Assembly (NCBI RefSeq): GCF_003851125.1
Contig: NZ_BGOW01000046.1
Coordinates: 1 to 47,417 of the forward strand
From: Sulfuriferula multivorans
Lineage (GTDB): Bacteria; Pseudomonadota; Gammaproteobacteria; Burkholderiales; Sulfuriferulaceae
Direction of reading: 5' to 3'
DNA: 47,417 nucleotides
Both the position numbers and the translations under genes were made by a program. Shown here piece by piece: positions 21,872 through 30,132 of this stretch (position 1 is the stretch's first letter; every line of letters begins with the position of its first letter). A model generated the notes under the pieces. It searched no databases. It was not told where the DNA came from and worked only from the letters and a program-made list of their open reading frames with translations.

Positions 21872-23176
21872 TTAATCCGTGATGATGCGATATTCAGCAG
21901 AACGGGCGTGCGCCTGCAAGCCCTCGCCATAGGCCAATGTGGCCGCAATTTTCCCCAACGTCCGCGCGCCTTGCTCCGATACCTGGATCAGGCTGGTGCG
22001 CTTCTGGAAATCATATACTCCCAGCGGGCTGGAAAAACGCGCGGTGCGCGAAGTCGGCAATACGTGGTTGGGTCCGGCGCAATAATCGCCCAGCGCCTCG
22101 CAAGTAGTGCGCCCCATGAAAATCGCGCCGGCGTGTTTGATCCTGGCCGCCCACACTTCGGGCTGATCCACCGACAGTTCCAGGTGCTCGGGCGCAATGT
22201 GGTTGGCAATGGCGATGGCCTCATCCAGGTCGCGTACCTCGATCAGTATGCCGCGATCACCGAGCGAGGCTTCAATGACTTCGCGACGTGGCATTTCAGG
22301 CAGAAGCTTATGGATACTGGCGGTCACGGCGTCTATAAAGGCTGCATCGGGACATAGCAGGATGGATTGCGCCAGCTCGTCGTGCTCCGCCTGCGAGAAC
22401 AAATCCATCGCAATCCAGTCCGGATTGGTCTTGCCATCGCAAATCACCAGAATTTCAGATGGCCCGGCCACCATGTCTATGCCCACAGTTCCGAACACGC
22501 GACGCTTGGCAGCAGCCACGTAGGCATTGCCGGGACCGACGATTTTATCCACCTGCGGGATGGTGGCGGTGCCATAGGCCAACGCGGCTACCGCCTGCGC
22601 GCCGCCAATGGTGAATACACGCGTGACCCCAGCCACCGCGGCAGCCGCCAGTACCAGTTCGTTCTGCACGCCGTCAGGGGTAGGCACCACCATGATGAGT
22701 TCGTCCACACCCGCCACCTTGGCCGGTATTGCATTCATCAGCACCGACGACGGATACGCAGCCTTGCCGCCCGGCACATACAGACCGACTCGATCCAGCG
22801 CGGTCACTTGCTGGCCCAGCACGGTACCGTCGGCTTCGGTGTAAGTCCACGACTGCATCACCTGATGCTCATGGTAGGCCCTGACACGCGCGGCAGCGGC
22901 TTCCAGCGCATCGCGCTGAATTTGCGGCAGCTTGTCGAGGGCAGTGTGCAAACTTGCGATCGGCAACTCCAGCTGCGCCATGGTGTCAACATCCAGACGG
23001 TCGAAACGTTTGGTGTATTCAAGCACGGCGGCATCGCCATCGTGACGCACATGGATCAGGATATCTTCCACCGTACGTTCGATCGCTGCATCCTGACCAC
23101 TTTCGAAGGCAAGCAGGCGGTCAAGTTCGGATTGAAACTGCGGCGAACGGGTAGTCAGCCGTTGGATAGTCAGCAT
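21872..23176 (-). CDS. hisD: Histidinol dehydrogenase
   Basis: Zinc-dependent, NAD-linked four-electron oxidation of histidinol to histidine. 434 residues, full length. Motifs: [41 protein letters not shown], and [14 protein letters not shown] in the zinc-binding region. The start [11 protein letters not shown] at 23176 is preferred; the longer frame has no family support. It is the first gene of this his run; hisG, which often precedes hisD in related genomes, is absent here and must lie elsewhere. Confidence 0.96.
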   Translation of the reverse strand: MLTIQRLTTRSPQFQSELDRLLAFESGQDAAIERTVEDILIHVRHDGDAAVLEYTKRFDRLDVDTMAQLELPIASLHTALDKLPQIQRDALEAAAARVRAYHEHQVMQSWTYTEADGTVLGQQVTALDRVGLYVPGGKAAYPSSVLMNAIPAKVAGVDELIMVVPTPDGVQNELVLAAAAVAGVTRVFTIGGAQAVAALAYGTATIPQVDKIVGPGNAYVAAAKRRVFGTVGIDMVAGPSEILVICDGKTNPDWIAMDLFSQAEHDELAQSILLCPDAAFIDAVTASIHKLLPEMPRREVIEASLGDRGILIEVRDLDEAIAIANHIAPEHLELSVDQPEVWAARIKHAGAIFMGRTTCEALGDYCAGPNHVLPTSRTARFSSPLGVYDFQKRTSLIQVSEQGARTLGKIAATLAYGEGLQAHARSAEYRIITD

Positions 23177-23227
23177 GGTCTTTATCAATCTATAAACAGC
23201 AGTGGGCTTCAGCAATTGCAGTTCGAT

Positions 23228-23290
23228 ATTATACCGGCAAAGGCCCTGAATTCAGCGCTATTTATGGCAAAACTCTGAATTAGACAGAGT
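23228..23290. promoter_or_regulatory. his operon promoter region with dyads
   Basis: On the minus strand a perfect TATAAT (plus 23228-23233) lies 52 nt upstream of hisD. The matching -35 position has only weak sequence, but the perfect palindrome CTGAATTCAG (23246-23255) lies just there. A second dyad, ACTCTG-N7-CAGAGT, is at 23272-23290. Either could be an operator of the divergent Irr-like regulator. No leader-peptide attenuator with a His run was found. Confidence 0.4.
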
Positions 23291-23350
23291 CCAGATTTTG
23301 GATTAATATTGCAATATTCGCAAGCTGGATACAAAAGGCAAACAGAAGCT

Positions 23351-23803
23351 ATGGACATGAAGATGCAACAATACAGTCGCGACAACATGGCGGAATTACT
23401 ACGCAGCCATGACATCAATCCTACCCATCAGCGTATCGAGATTGCCTACGCGTTATTTTCACGCCAGCAACATTTGTCTGCCGATCAGATCATGGCCATT
23501 GTCAACGACCGCCATTCGGAAACTTCCAAGGCCACGGTATACAACACACTCAATCTGTTTCTGGAAAAGAAGCTGATCCGCGAAGTAATCGTGGATCCGA
23601 ACAAGGTTTTCTACGATCCCAATACGCAATTGCATCATCATTTTTACAATGTAACCAGCGGCGAGCTGACCGACATTGATGCAGAGGGCGTCACGATTTG
23701 CGGACTACCGCAATTACCTGAGGGCGTGATCACAGAAGGTGTGGACATTATCGTGCGCATTCGTCCTGGCGCTACCGCTCAAGCCCAGGAGCAGCTAGCC
23801 TAA
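23351..23803 (+). CDS. Fur-family regulator, Irr-like
   Basis: Predicted metal- or haem-responsive DNA-binding protein of 150 residues. The N-terminal winged helix has NPTHQRIEIAYALF and the recognition helix SKATVYNTLNLFLEKKLI. The second half reads FYDPNTQLHHHFYNVTSGE with a triple His at 95-97, then LPEGVITEGVDIIVRIRPG. That layout resembles Irr (iron response regulator) more than Fur, PerR or Zur; the CxxC structural-zinc pairs of the latter are missing. The start is uncertain: ATG codons at 23351, 23357 and 23363 are close together with no strong ribosome binding site. It overlaps the convergent helicase gene by 9 nt at its 3' end and is divergent from hisD. Confidence 0.82.
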   Translation: MDMKMQQYSRDNMAELLRSHDINPTHQRIEIAYALFSRQQHLSADQIMAIVNDRHSETSKATVYNTLNLFLEKKLIREVIVDPNKVFYDPNTQLHHHFYNVTSGELTDIDAEGVTICGLPQLPEGVITEGVDIIVRIRPGATAQAQEQLA

Positions 23804-26800
23804 CGGCTCAAACATCACCCGCAAATCCTCCGCCGTCAATGTTGTGGCGGCGTGCTCGCCATCTCCCAGAACACCCGCAACCATGCTGCGCTTACGCTCC
23901 TGCAGCGCAAGAATCTTCTCCTCCACCGTGCCCTCGGTATAAAGCTTGTACACAAACACCGGATTGAGCTGCCCGATACGATGTGCGCGACCGGTAGCCT
24001 GGTCTTCCACCGCCGGGTTCCACCACGGATCATAGTGAATCACGGTATCGGCAGTAGTCAGATTGAGGCCTGTGCCGCCCGCCTTGAGACTGATCAGGAA
24101 CAGCGGCACTTCACCCGCCTGAAAGCGATTCACCGGCGTCTCGCGGTCACGCGTTTGCCCGGTCAGTTTGACGAAATCGATTTCGCGTTCATCCAGCTCC
24201 TGCTCGATCAGGGTCAACATGCTGGTGAATTGAGAAAACAGCAGAATGCGACGGCCTTCCGCAAGCATCTCCGGCAACAACGCCATGAGCAATTCCAGCT
24301 TGGCGGACTCCTTCACCTTGCGCGCCGCGGGAATCGCCAGCAGACGTGGGTCGCAACATACCTGACGCAGTTTCAGCAACGCATCGAGTATCACGATCTG
24401 GCTCTTTTTGAAGCCCTGCTCGGCTATCGCGTTGCGTACTTTGTCCTGCATGGTCGCGCGTATGGTTTCATACAGATCCCGCTGGGCACCGCTGAGCTCG
24501 CAGGTACGCGGAATGTCGGTCTTGGCGGGCAGGTCCTGCGCCACTTCGGCTTTTGTGCGACGCAGCAAAAATGGCGCAACCCGTCGCGCCAAAGCATCGC
24601 GGCACAGGGTGTCGTGATATTTTTCGATCGGGTTACGGAATACACGCTTGAACTGCGCCTCGCTGCCCAATAATCCCGGTACCAGAAAGTGAAACAACGA
24701 CCACAGTTCGCCCAGATGGTTTTCCATCGGCGTGCCGGTAAGCGCCAGGCGATGGCGTGCCACCAGCTTGTGCACCACCTGGGTGGCCTGGGCTTTAGGA
24801 TTTTTGATGAAATGCGCTTCATCCAGTATCAGCAAGTGAAACTGGCATTCGGCCAATGCGGCACTATCGCGCGGTAACAGGGCGTACGTGGTCAGCACCA
24901 AATCATAATCGTTGATATTGTCAAAATGCGCCGCTCGATCCGGCCCATGCAAGACCAGCACGCGCAAACCCGGGGTAAATCGGTTCGCCTCGCGACGCCA
25001 GTTGAACATCAGACTGGTGGGCGCAACGACCAGGCTGGGACGATCCGCCCGGCCCGCTTCTTTTTCAGCCAGAACGTGGGCCAAGGCTTGCAGGGTTTTA
25101 CCCAACCCCATGTCATCGCCAAGCACGCCGCCCAGTTGATATTCGCGCAGGAATTGCAGCCAATTGAGTCCGTCCTGTTGATAAGGACGCAACTCGGCAT
25201 GCAAGCCGACGGGCGGCGCCACCGGCATTACACCGGAAAATTCACGGAGCTTGCGACCCAGCTCCAGCAACTTGTCACCACTGAGCCAGCGGAGCCGCGC
25301 TGCCGAATCGATATCGGCCAGACGCGCGGCGTGTACCGCGTTCATCTCCAGGCGCCCGGCGCCATCCAGCGCATCCCCATCAAACAGCTCCACCAGCACC
25401 GACAGCAGGCCGCGCACGCGCTCGGCAGGCAAGGCAATTTTTTTGCCGGAGGGCAACGCCGCCAGATAATGCCCGGTTACCGGCGCCTCACCCCGCAGCA
25501 GCGCTGCATGTGCCTCGTCGCTTAAATCGCGGACCAGCCCGGCCAGAATCGGCAGCAGACTGATGCGCTCGCCCGCCACAGTGATGCCCAGCTCCAGGCC
25601 AAACCAGTCGGTACCGGAAGTTTCTTCCAGATCGGCATCCCATTCATCTTCCGCCTCGGCAATATCCCAACGGAATTCCGGTGTACTCTCAATGCGCCAG
25701 CCAGCCTCAACCAGTTCCGGCAAGTGCTGCATGGCGAAATCCGCCCAGCTATCTTCGTCTTCTAAAGTAAACGCATCGCCAAGCTTGCTCGCACCCGGCA
25801 AATCAAGACGCTTGGCAGGAAAGAAATCCAAAGCCTCGAGCCGTTGCAGTGCAGCGCGCTCAGTCGCCTGATGCCGCTGCATGGCGAGCAACTCTTCGCC
25901 TACACGGCGATTCACACTGTCGCCTGCAGTATGAATATTGACGCGAGTCCCCTGGTAATCGAACTCCAGTCGCGCCAGATCCACATGTACCGTCTGTCCT
26001 GGGCGCTGCCATCCATAATGCACAAGAGGCGGCCCATCCATTTGCTGACTGGTGAGCCTGAGTACCGGTGTCGGGATCACACTGTCGATATGGCGGGTCT
26101 GCAAACGCGCCGGCGCCGGCAAGGCAGCAGGAATCTGCGCCAGACGCTGGGCGACGGCTTCCATTGCCTGCACGGGCACAGAGGGCGCGCTGGCAATGGT
26201 TTCGGCGACCGCATCAACCAGCCCGGATTCCAGTTCGCCACATTCGTAAGTGGCTGTATCCAGCCACCAAGGAGGCGCCAGCGCCAGTACCTGGGCTGGA
26301 GGTTGCGGCTGCAACGTCAAACGCTGGTCACCATCCGTTGCATCTACCCAAACCACTGTGGCCGGACGTACACCCTGATAGCGCAGCGGCGACGTTTCTG
26401 CAGATTGCCAGAATGCGCGCCCGGTCGATAGCAACTGGCGTAACGCGAGGGCACCGCGATGACCGCTCAGATAAAAACTCGGATCGATATCCATTCCACG
26501 TTCCAGCGTACGCAGCAATTCAACCGCATCCCAGTCGACTGGCGAAACAAATTGCGGCGGATTGGGGTTGTATAAAGACTTGAAGCCCGACCATGGCTTA
26601 GCCGAGCCATAGCCGCCCTTCTGCAGCAAGCGCGCCTTCATCAGACGCACCACCAGACGCCCATCAACCAATGGCTCAATCACATACAGCAAACGATCCT
26701 GCACTTCCGGAGAAAATTGCCCCTCCGGACTGGCAGCCTGTGCCGCCATCCCGAGTCGCTGCAACCAGTTGTCCAAACCTGGCGGGACGCCTTCCACCGA

Positions 26801-27088
26801 TTGCCCCCCCTCTCCCAATGCCGCAATCAGCACTGCCGCGACGTGTTTGCAGTTGTACCCTACCGGGCATCCGCAGTGTCCTACCGGATACCAGCCTTTC
26901 GGGCTGTGATTCACACGGATAGTCACCGGATAAGGCTGCGTGCGCGAACCTTGCACACGCGCTGACATGTAACGCTTGTCCTCACTGCACTCCATGTCCA
27001 GCACGCGTTCCCGCCAGACCAGTTCGCGCCCGCGGGCCAGCCACGTCTCGGAAAAATGGTCGCGCAAATCGTGTTCGGATAGCGTCAT
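23795..27088 (-). CDS. SNF2-family helicase with SWIM zinc finger
   Basis: Predicted ATP-dependent DNA translocase of 1097 residues. The N-terminal SWIM zinc finger has C72, C74, C80 and H82 (CGCPVGYNCKH). After a long middle region of about 500 residues, the SNF2 core begins: Walker A GDDMGLGKT with Lys664, DEAH at 756-759, TGTPMENHLGELWSLF, then the second RecA lobe with LLFSQFTSML, SLKAGGTGLNLTTAD and RAHRIGQ. Bacterial members are thought to remodel nucleoprotein or aid transcription or repair, but the precise role is unknown. Alone on its strand; its 3' end overlaps the Irr-like gene. Confidence 0.9.
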   Translation of the reverse strand: MTLSEHDLRDHFSETWLARGRELVWRERVLDMECSEDKRYMSARVQGSRTQPYPVTIRVNHSPKGWYPVGHCGCPVGYNCKHVAAVLIAALGEGGQSVEGVPPGLDNWLQRLGMAAQAASPEGQFSPEVQDRLLYVIEPLVDGRLVVRLMKARLLQKGGYGSAKPWSGFKSLYNPNPPQFVSPVDWDAVELLRTLERGMDIDPSFYLSGHRGALALRQLLSTGRAFWQSAETSPLRYQGVRPATVVWVDATDGDQRLTLQPQPPAQVLALAPPWWLDTATYECGELESGLVDAVAETIASAPSVPVQAMEAVAQRLAQIPAALPAPARLQTRHIDSVIPTPVLRLTSQQMDGPPLVHYGWQRPGQTVHVDLARLEFDYQGTRVNIHTAGDSVNRRVGEELLAMQRHQATERAALQRLEALDFFPAKRLDLPGASKLGDAFTLEDEDSWADFAMQHLPELVEAGWRIESTPEFRWDIAEAEDEWDADLEETSGTDWFGLELGITVAGERISLLPILAGLVRDLSDEAHAALLRGEAPVTGHYLAALPSGKKIALPAERVRGLLSVLVELFDGDALDGAGRLEMNAVHAARLADIDSAARLRWLSGDKLLELGRKLREFSGVMPVAPPVGLHAELRPYQQDGLNWLQFLREYQLGGVLGDDMGLGKTLQALAHVLAEKEAGRADRPSLVVAPTSLMFNWRREANRFTPGLRVLVLHGPDRAAHFDNINDYDLVLTTYALLPRDSAALAECQFHLLILDEAHFIKNPKAQATQVVHKLVARHRLALTGTPMENHLGELWSLFHFLVPGLLGSEAQFKRVFRNPIEKYHDTLCRDALARRVAPFLLRRTKAEVAQDLPAKTDIPRTCELSGAQRDLYETIRATMQDKVRNAIAEQGFKKSQIVILDALLKLRQVCCDPRLLAIPAARKVKESAKLELLMALLPEMLAEGRRILLFSQFTSMLTLIEQELDEREIDFVKLTGQTRDRETPVNRFQAGEVPLFLISLKAGGTGLNLTTADTVIHYDPWWNPAVEDQATGRAHRIGQLNPVFVYKLYTEGTVEEKILALQERKRSMVAGVLGDGEHAATTLTAEDLRVMFEPLG

Positions 27089-27183
27089 GGATTTATCTAT
27101 GGGCGAAAGGCGCGATTATCCCCCGTCTTGCCTATATAGTTCAACCATGGAATCGATTCTGAAGGATTTCCCTCCAAACAAGA

Positions 27184-27212
27184 TTGCCGTATACCCGGCC
27201 ATTCTCTATAAT
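27184..27212 (+). promoter_or_regulatory. Sigma-70 promoter of tRNA-Thr
   Basis: TTGCCG (27184-27189), 17-nt spacer, perfect TATAAT (27207-27212). The mature tRNA begins 12 nt after the -10. Confidence 0.7.
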
Positions 27213-27223
27213 CCACGCCTTGT

Positions 27224-27299
27224 GCCGATGTAGCTCAGTTGGTAGAGCAGCGCATTCGTAATGCGAAGGTCACCAGTTCGATTCCGGTCATCGGCACCA
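27224..27299 (+). tRNA. tRNA-Thr (anticodon CGT)
   Basis: 76 nt with an encoded CCA. Acceptor stem GCCGATG/CATCGGC, D arm GCTC-AGTTGGTA-GAGC, anticodon loop TTCGTAA (CGT, decodes ACG), T loop TTCGATT. The T stem ACCAG/CCGGT has one A-C mismatch at its fourth pair, which is unusual but not disabling by itself. The gene has its own promoter and terminator. Decayed mobile DNA lies directly downstream, consistent with use of this tRNA gene as an integration target in the past. Confidence 0.95.
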
Positions 27300-27323
27300 T
27301 CAGCAATTCCAAAGAAGTCCGAC

Positions 27324-27366
27324 AAAGGCCGTAAACCAAAATAAATGCAAGGTTTACGGCCTTTTT
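27324..27366 (+). terminator. Intrinsic terminator of tRNA-Thr
   Basis: GGCCGTAAACC (27327-27337) pairs with GGTTTACGGCC (27351-27361), an 11-bp perfect stem, followed by TTTTT. The complementary A-run before the stem makes it potentially bidirectional. Confidence 0.85.
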
Positions 27367-28191
27367 CACGTCCAGAGCTGTCAGGACTGGATTTAACATG
27401 CAGGCCTACCCCTTCACTGACGGAATACAGCACTTCGGTTTCCTGGATTTACCAGTCCATCCATGCCGCTTTTTTGCCAAACTTGGATAAGTTGGTTTTG
27501 GGGAAGGCGATGGCCGGGACCATTCCAGGGTGTTGTGTGGGGAAATGGATTAGACTGGGCTGATGCGCAGACTGTTATGACCCGTTAGGCAGCACCAGTA
27601 AATCGTTGTAGCCAGGTGATGATTCGGCGCAGTAACTGTCACAACAATGCGGTAGCAGAGAGCTTCTTTCAATTGTTCAAGCGCAAGACCTATGCTGATT
27701 GGGAGGAAGCCCGGCAGGATGTTTTCCATTACATCGAGATGTTTACAACCCAAAACGCCGGCATAGTTTCAATAATGGGCCATCACCGGTAGATTTACGA
27801 ACGTCAGTATTTCGAGCAGCTCAAAAGTGTCTAGTGAAGCCGGTACGATTCAGTGTGTGGCGGAAACGACAGCTTAAGGTCGGACCATCAATGGTCAACA
27901 AACTCGACATTCTCTGTGACCTGAAGCATCCCAAAAGTCCTGGCCTGCTCCTTATCGTGCATCAAAGCCACCTGCACGTTGATTTATTTCCTCTTAATGC
28001 AAAGAGGAAATCACAAATCGCCTACAGGCCTTTTTTAAGTCCTTCTACGGGAATTTAGAGCCCTCGATTTTCCGAAATTCGTGGGTTGCTGCCAAGATTA
28101 TTTGTAGGTGATTCTTGCTTGCTGTCCCCAGTTCCGGGCCATGTAACAGTGCTGTAACACCCAGATTCACACGCTGTGTTAAGCGCTTCTG
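27367..28191. other. Accessory non-coding patch downstream of tRNA-Thr
   Basis: 825 bp without an intact gene. Apart from the IS3-family remnant I recognise nothing in 27367-27599 or 27853-28191. No integrase or direct repeat of the tRNA 3' end was noticed. Looks like a decayed insertion zone. Confidence 0.5.
27600..27852 (+). pseudogene. Remnant of an IS3-family transposase (OrfB C-terminus) with its right end
   Basis: Three reading frames in sequence spell the end of an IS3-family DDE transposase. First CHNNAVAESFFQLFKRKTYA then ARQDVFHYIEMF; then, after a frameshift near 27738, YNPKRRHSFNNGPSPV; then, after another near 27793, ERQYFEQLKSV and a stop at 27832-27834. A few residues between FKR and KTY appear deleted. 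The stop is embedded in TGTCTAGTGAAGCC (27828 onward), which looks like the IS terminal inverted repeat. The N-terminal part, OrfA and the left end are gone. Not functional. Confidence 0.75.
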
Positions 28192-28590
28192 CTAGATCAT
28201 TGCGGGGTGAGACCGCCGATTCATACCTCCGCCCAGCCGGCGATCCAGATCCGTCCAGCGACGACGTTCTATCCCTTGCCGCAAGTGAATTGCTTCCCTT
28301 TTTCTGCGTTCACTCGTCCTGCGTCGTTCGGACACATTTCGATGGTCGAGGTAGAGAAGGTGATTGATGCGAACAAACCGCACTTTCGAATCCAGCATCC
28401 GGGTAATGAAGAAGATCAAATCACGTTCGCGGTAATATGGGGTTTTACCTAACAATATGAACGGAATCACGGGGTCGCGCTGACGATCATGTGCGAGCCA
28501 ATCCACAGCGGATTTATTGGGCGTGTAAGGTTGTAGTAAAGCAGCAGCCTCCTGCTCAGTCAAAATGGTATGGCTGGATGCGTCATCCAT
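28192..28590 (-). CDS. Excisionase/AlpA-type HTH DNA-binding protein (orphan)
   Basis: 132 residues. Residues about 9-66 fit the HTH_17 (MerR-like excisionase) pattern: LTEQEAAALLQPY, then a short spacer, VIPFILLGKTPYYRERDLIFFI, the 'RYR..DL..F' wing of that family. The remainder is a very basic Arg-rich tail (RRRTSERRKRE, IERRRWTDLDRRLGGG) that may add non-specific nucleic acid binding. The ATG at 28590 is chosen over a TTG at 28605. It sits alone between IS debris, with no integrase nearby, so it may be the survivor of a lost mobile element. Confidence 0.5.
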   Translation of the reverse strand: MDDASSHTILTEQEAAALLQPYTPNKSAVDWLAHDRQRDPVIPFILLGKTPYYRERDLIFFITRMLDSKVRFVRINHLLYLDHRNVSERRRTSERRKREAIHLRQGIERRRWTDLDRRLGGGMNRRSHPAMI

Positions 28591-28605
28591 GATTCTGTTT
28601 CCCAA

Positions 28606-28972
28606 GTAAATATATTGTTCTGCATTATAGTAAACGAAGACCGCAACTTGGATGTTTTCGCTGGAAGGTGTGGATCTCCCTCTATGAGCGAGCCGGAGTT
28701 TTCCTTTTATGGGAAATGCGAACGGCTGGAATGGGAACAGACTACCCCGACTGGCAGTAGCGAAAGTGTCTATTAAAGCGAGGTTGATTCAAAGCACCGT
28801 GATACGCAATTCGTTTCATCATTGTTATCGTTATGTATATTCCCCCCGAATACGTTACCTTTACTTGTAAAAAAGGCTCACTTGGTTACCAAGTGAGCCT
28901 TTTTTGGCCAAATATTACGCTTTAATTACCCCATATAGCTCGCATCTGGCCTTCTTGGTTTCATTATGCTTA
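28606..28972. other. Gene-free gap with a second IS3-like terminal repeat
   Basis: 367 bp without an intact gene. At 28767-28791 the sequence TGTCTATTAAAGCGAGGTTG and the following ATTCA match the IS3-type end at 27828-27852 in 18 of 25 positions, and the preceding in-frame codons end SESVY-stop. This points to a second, even more decayed IS end. A strong terminator follows at 28869-28905. Confidence 0.4.
28869..28905. terminator. Strong bidirectional terminator, probably the original hppA terminator
   Basis: AAAAAAGGCTCACTTGG (28869-28885), loop TTA, CCAAGTGAGCCTTTTTT (28889-28905): a perfect 17-bp stem with U-tracts in both directions. If the IS630 element is removed, it lies about 100 nt past the hppA stop on the minus strand, a normal distance. 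Confidence 0.9.
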
Positions 28973-30093
28973 TTGATCCGGCCAGTTGAAGTTTGAAGTT
29001 TTCATGCTGCATATTTCACGCGCGCATCCTGGAAATATTTTTTGACGCGTTCAGGTGAATTCTCCAGTGTCTGCATGTGCTCGGTTGTCGCGGCTTTCAG
29101 CCTGGCTTTAGTACGCATCGGAACCTTCGAATAAATAGCCTGTTTCAAGTCAGCGTTAAGCCGCTCTTCCGGGTTCAATTCCGGGCTGTAGCTGGGCAGG
29201 TAAAACAACTCGATCTGGTCTTTATGCGTCTCCACCCATTGCTTGACTGGCTTGCTGTGATGCACCCGCAGGTTATCCAGAATCAGGAACACTTTCTTCG
29301 CTGCGTCCTGGACCAGCGCTGCCAAAAACTCGATCAGCCTGTCCGAGTTGAACGCCTCATCAATGATCATCCAGCGCGTCTTGCCCTGATTGGTAACGGT
29401 GGCGATCATCGACAGTTTCTGGCGCGTGCCGCCCACTGCAAAGGTCACCGGTGTTTTACCCGCCGGTGCGTAACACCGGCCACGCACATCGGTGTTCACG
29501 ACCGCTGTCTCGTCGCCCCAGTGTATCTCGGCCCCTTCGGACTTGGCGCGTTTCTCTATCTCTGGGTATTGCTGGTCTAGCCACTCCTGCACGGCCTCGG
29601 GCCGTTGCTCATAGGCTTTCTTGATCGGCTTTTGCGGGGTAAACCCCCAGCGTCTGAGGTAGTTGCCAACACCGCGCACCGACAACGTGATTGCGCATTC
29701 GCGCTCAATCAGCTGCATGACGGCTGCCCGGTTCCATAGCGCAAATTCCATCTTCAGTTGCTCCGGTCGCTTGTCGCAGATGATTTGCCGAACCCGGCGC
29801 TCTTGTTCATCAGTCAGGCGGCGACCTTCGCCAGCTTGTCTGCCGCGTGGTGTGGGCTTGAGCGTTTCCGATCCGCCCTGTGCGTAGCGGTCAATCGCGC
29901 TACGCACGGTCGGGTAGGAGAGACCACTCAACTCGACAATACGCATCACACCCATTCCTTTGCGATGCAATCGCACGACCTGCTTACGCCGTTCGTGCAG
30001 TTGCTCCAATGTTTGAAATCTTGCGTCTTCTTTATCCATGCGGGTGGGACTGAAATATATGCCCTAAGTTCAATCTTCATCGTGCCGAGTCAA
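28973..30093 (-). mobile_element. IS630-family insertion sequence (intact)
   Basis: 1121 bp bounded by TA on both sides (28971-28972 and 30094-30095), the target dinucleotide of the IS630/Tc1/mariner group. The ends are imperfect inverted repeats: TTGATCCGGCCAGTTGAAGT at the left, and TTGACTCGGCACGATGAAGA when the right end is read inward, with further matching beyond. A single transposase gene fills the element. It sits between hppA and its likely terminator. Confidence 0.8.
29002..30039 (-). CDS. IS630-family transposase
   Basis: 345 residues, uninterrupted. The N-terminal half has two helix-turn-helix modules (VVRLHRKGMGVMRIVELSG; ERRVRQIICDKRPEQLKM), a winged Arg-Gly-rich hinge, then the DDE catalytic domain. 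Catalytic residues: Asp176 in IHWGDETAV, Asp255 in LILDNLRVHHS, and Glu292 in YSPELNPEE, with 36 residues between the last two as in IS630. All three are intact, so the element is probably active or recently active. Confidence 0.93.
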   Translation of the reverse strand: MDKEDARFQTLEQLHERRKQVVRLHRKGMGVMRIVELSGLSYPTVRSAIDRYAQGGSETLKPTPRGRQAGEGRRLTDEQERRVRQIICDKRPEQLKMEFALWNRAAVMQLIERECAITLSVRGVGNYLRRWGFTPQKPIKKAYEQRPEAVQEWLDQQYPEIEKRAKSEGAEIHWGDETAVVNTDVRGRCYAPAGKTPVTFAVGGTRQKLSMIATVTNQGKTRWMIIDEAFNSDRLIEFLAALVQDAAKKVFLILDNLRVHHSKPVKQWVETHKDQIELFYLPSYSPELNPEERLNADLKQAIYSKVPMRTKARLKAATTEHMQTLENSPERVKKYFQDARVKYAA

Positions 30094-30132
30094 TAGACTT
30101 ACTGCCGCAGCACAATCAACACCCGGGCGTTG

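Noticed and set aside
23795..23803. Overlap of the Irr-like gene and the SNF2 helicase as a sign of frameshift.
   Set aside because: Both proteins end normally; a 9-nt convergent overlap is ordinary.
27206..27433. Open frame antisense to the tRNA-Thr gene containing NRTGDLRITNALLYQLSYIG.
   Set aside because: This is a well-known spurious translation produced by reading a tRNA gene on the opposite strand.
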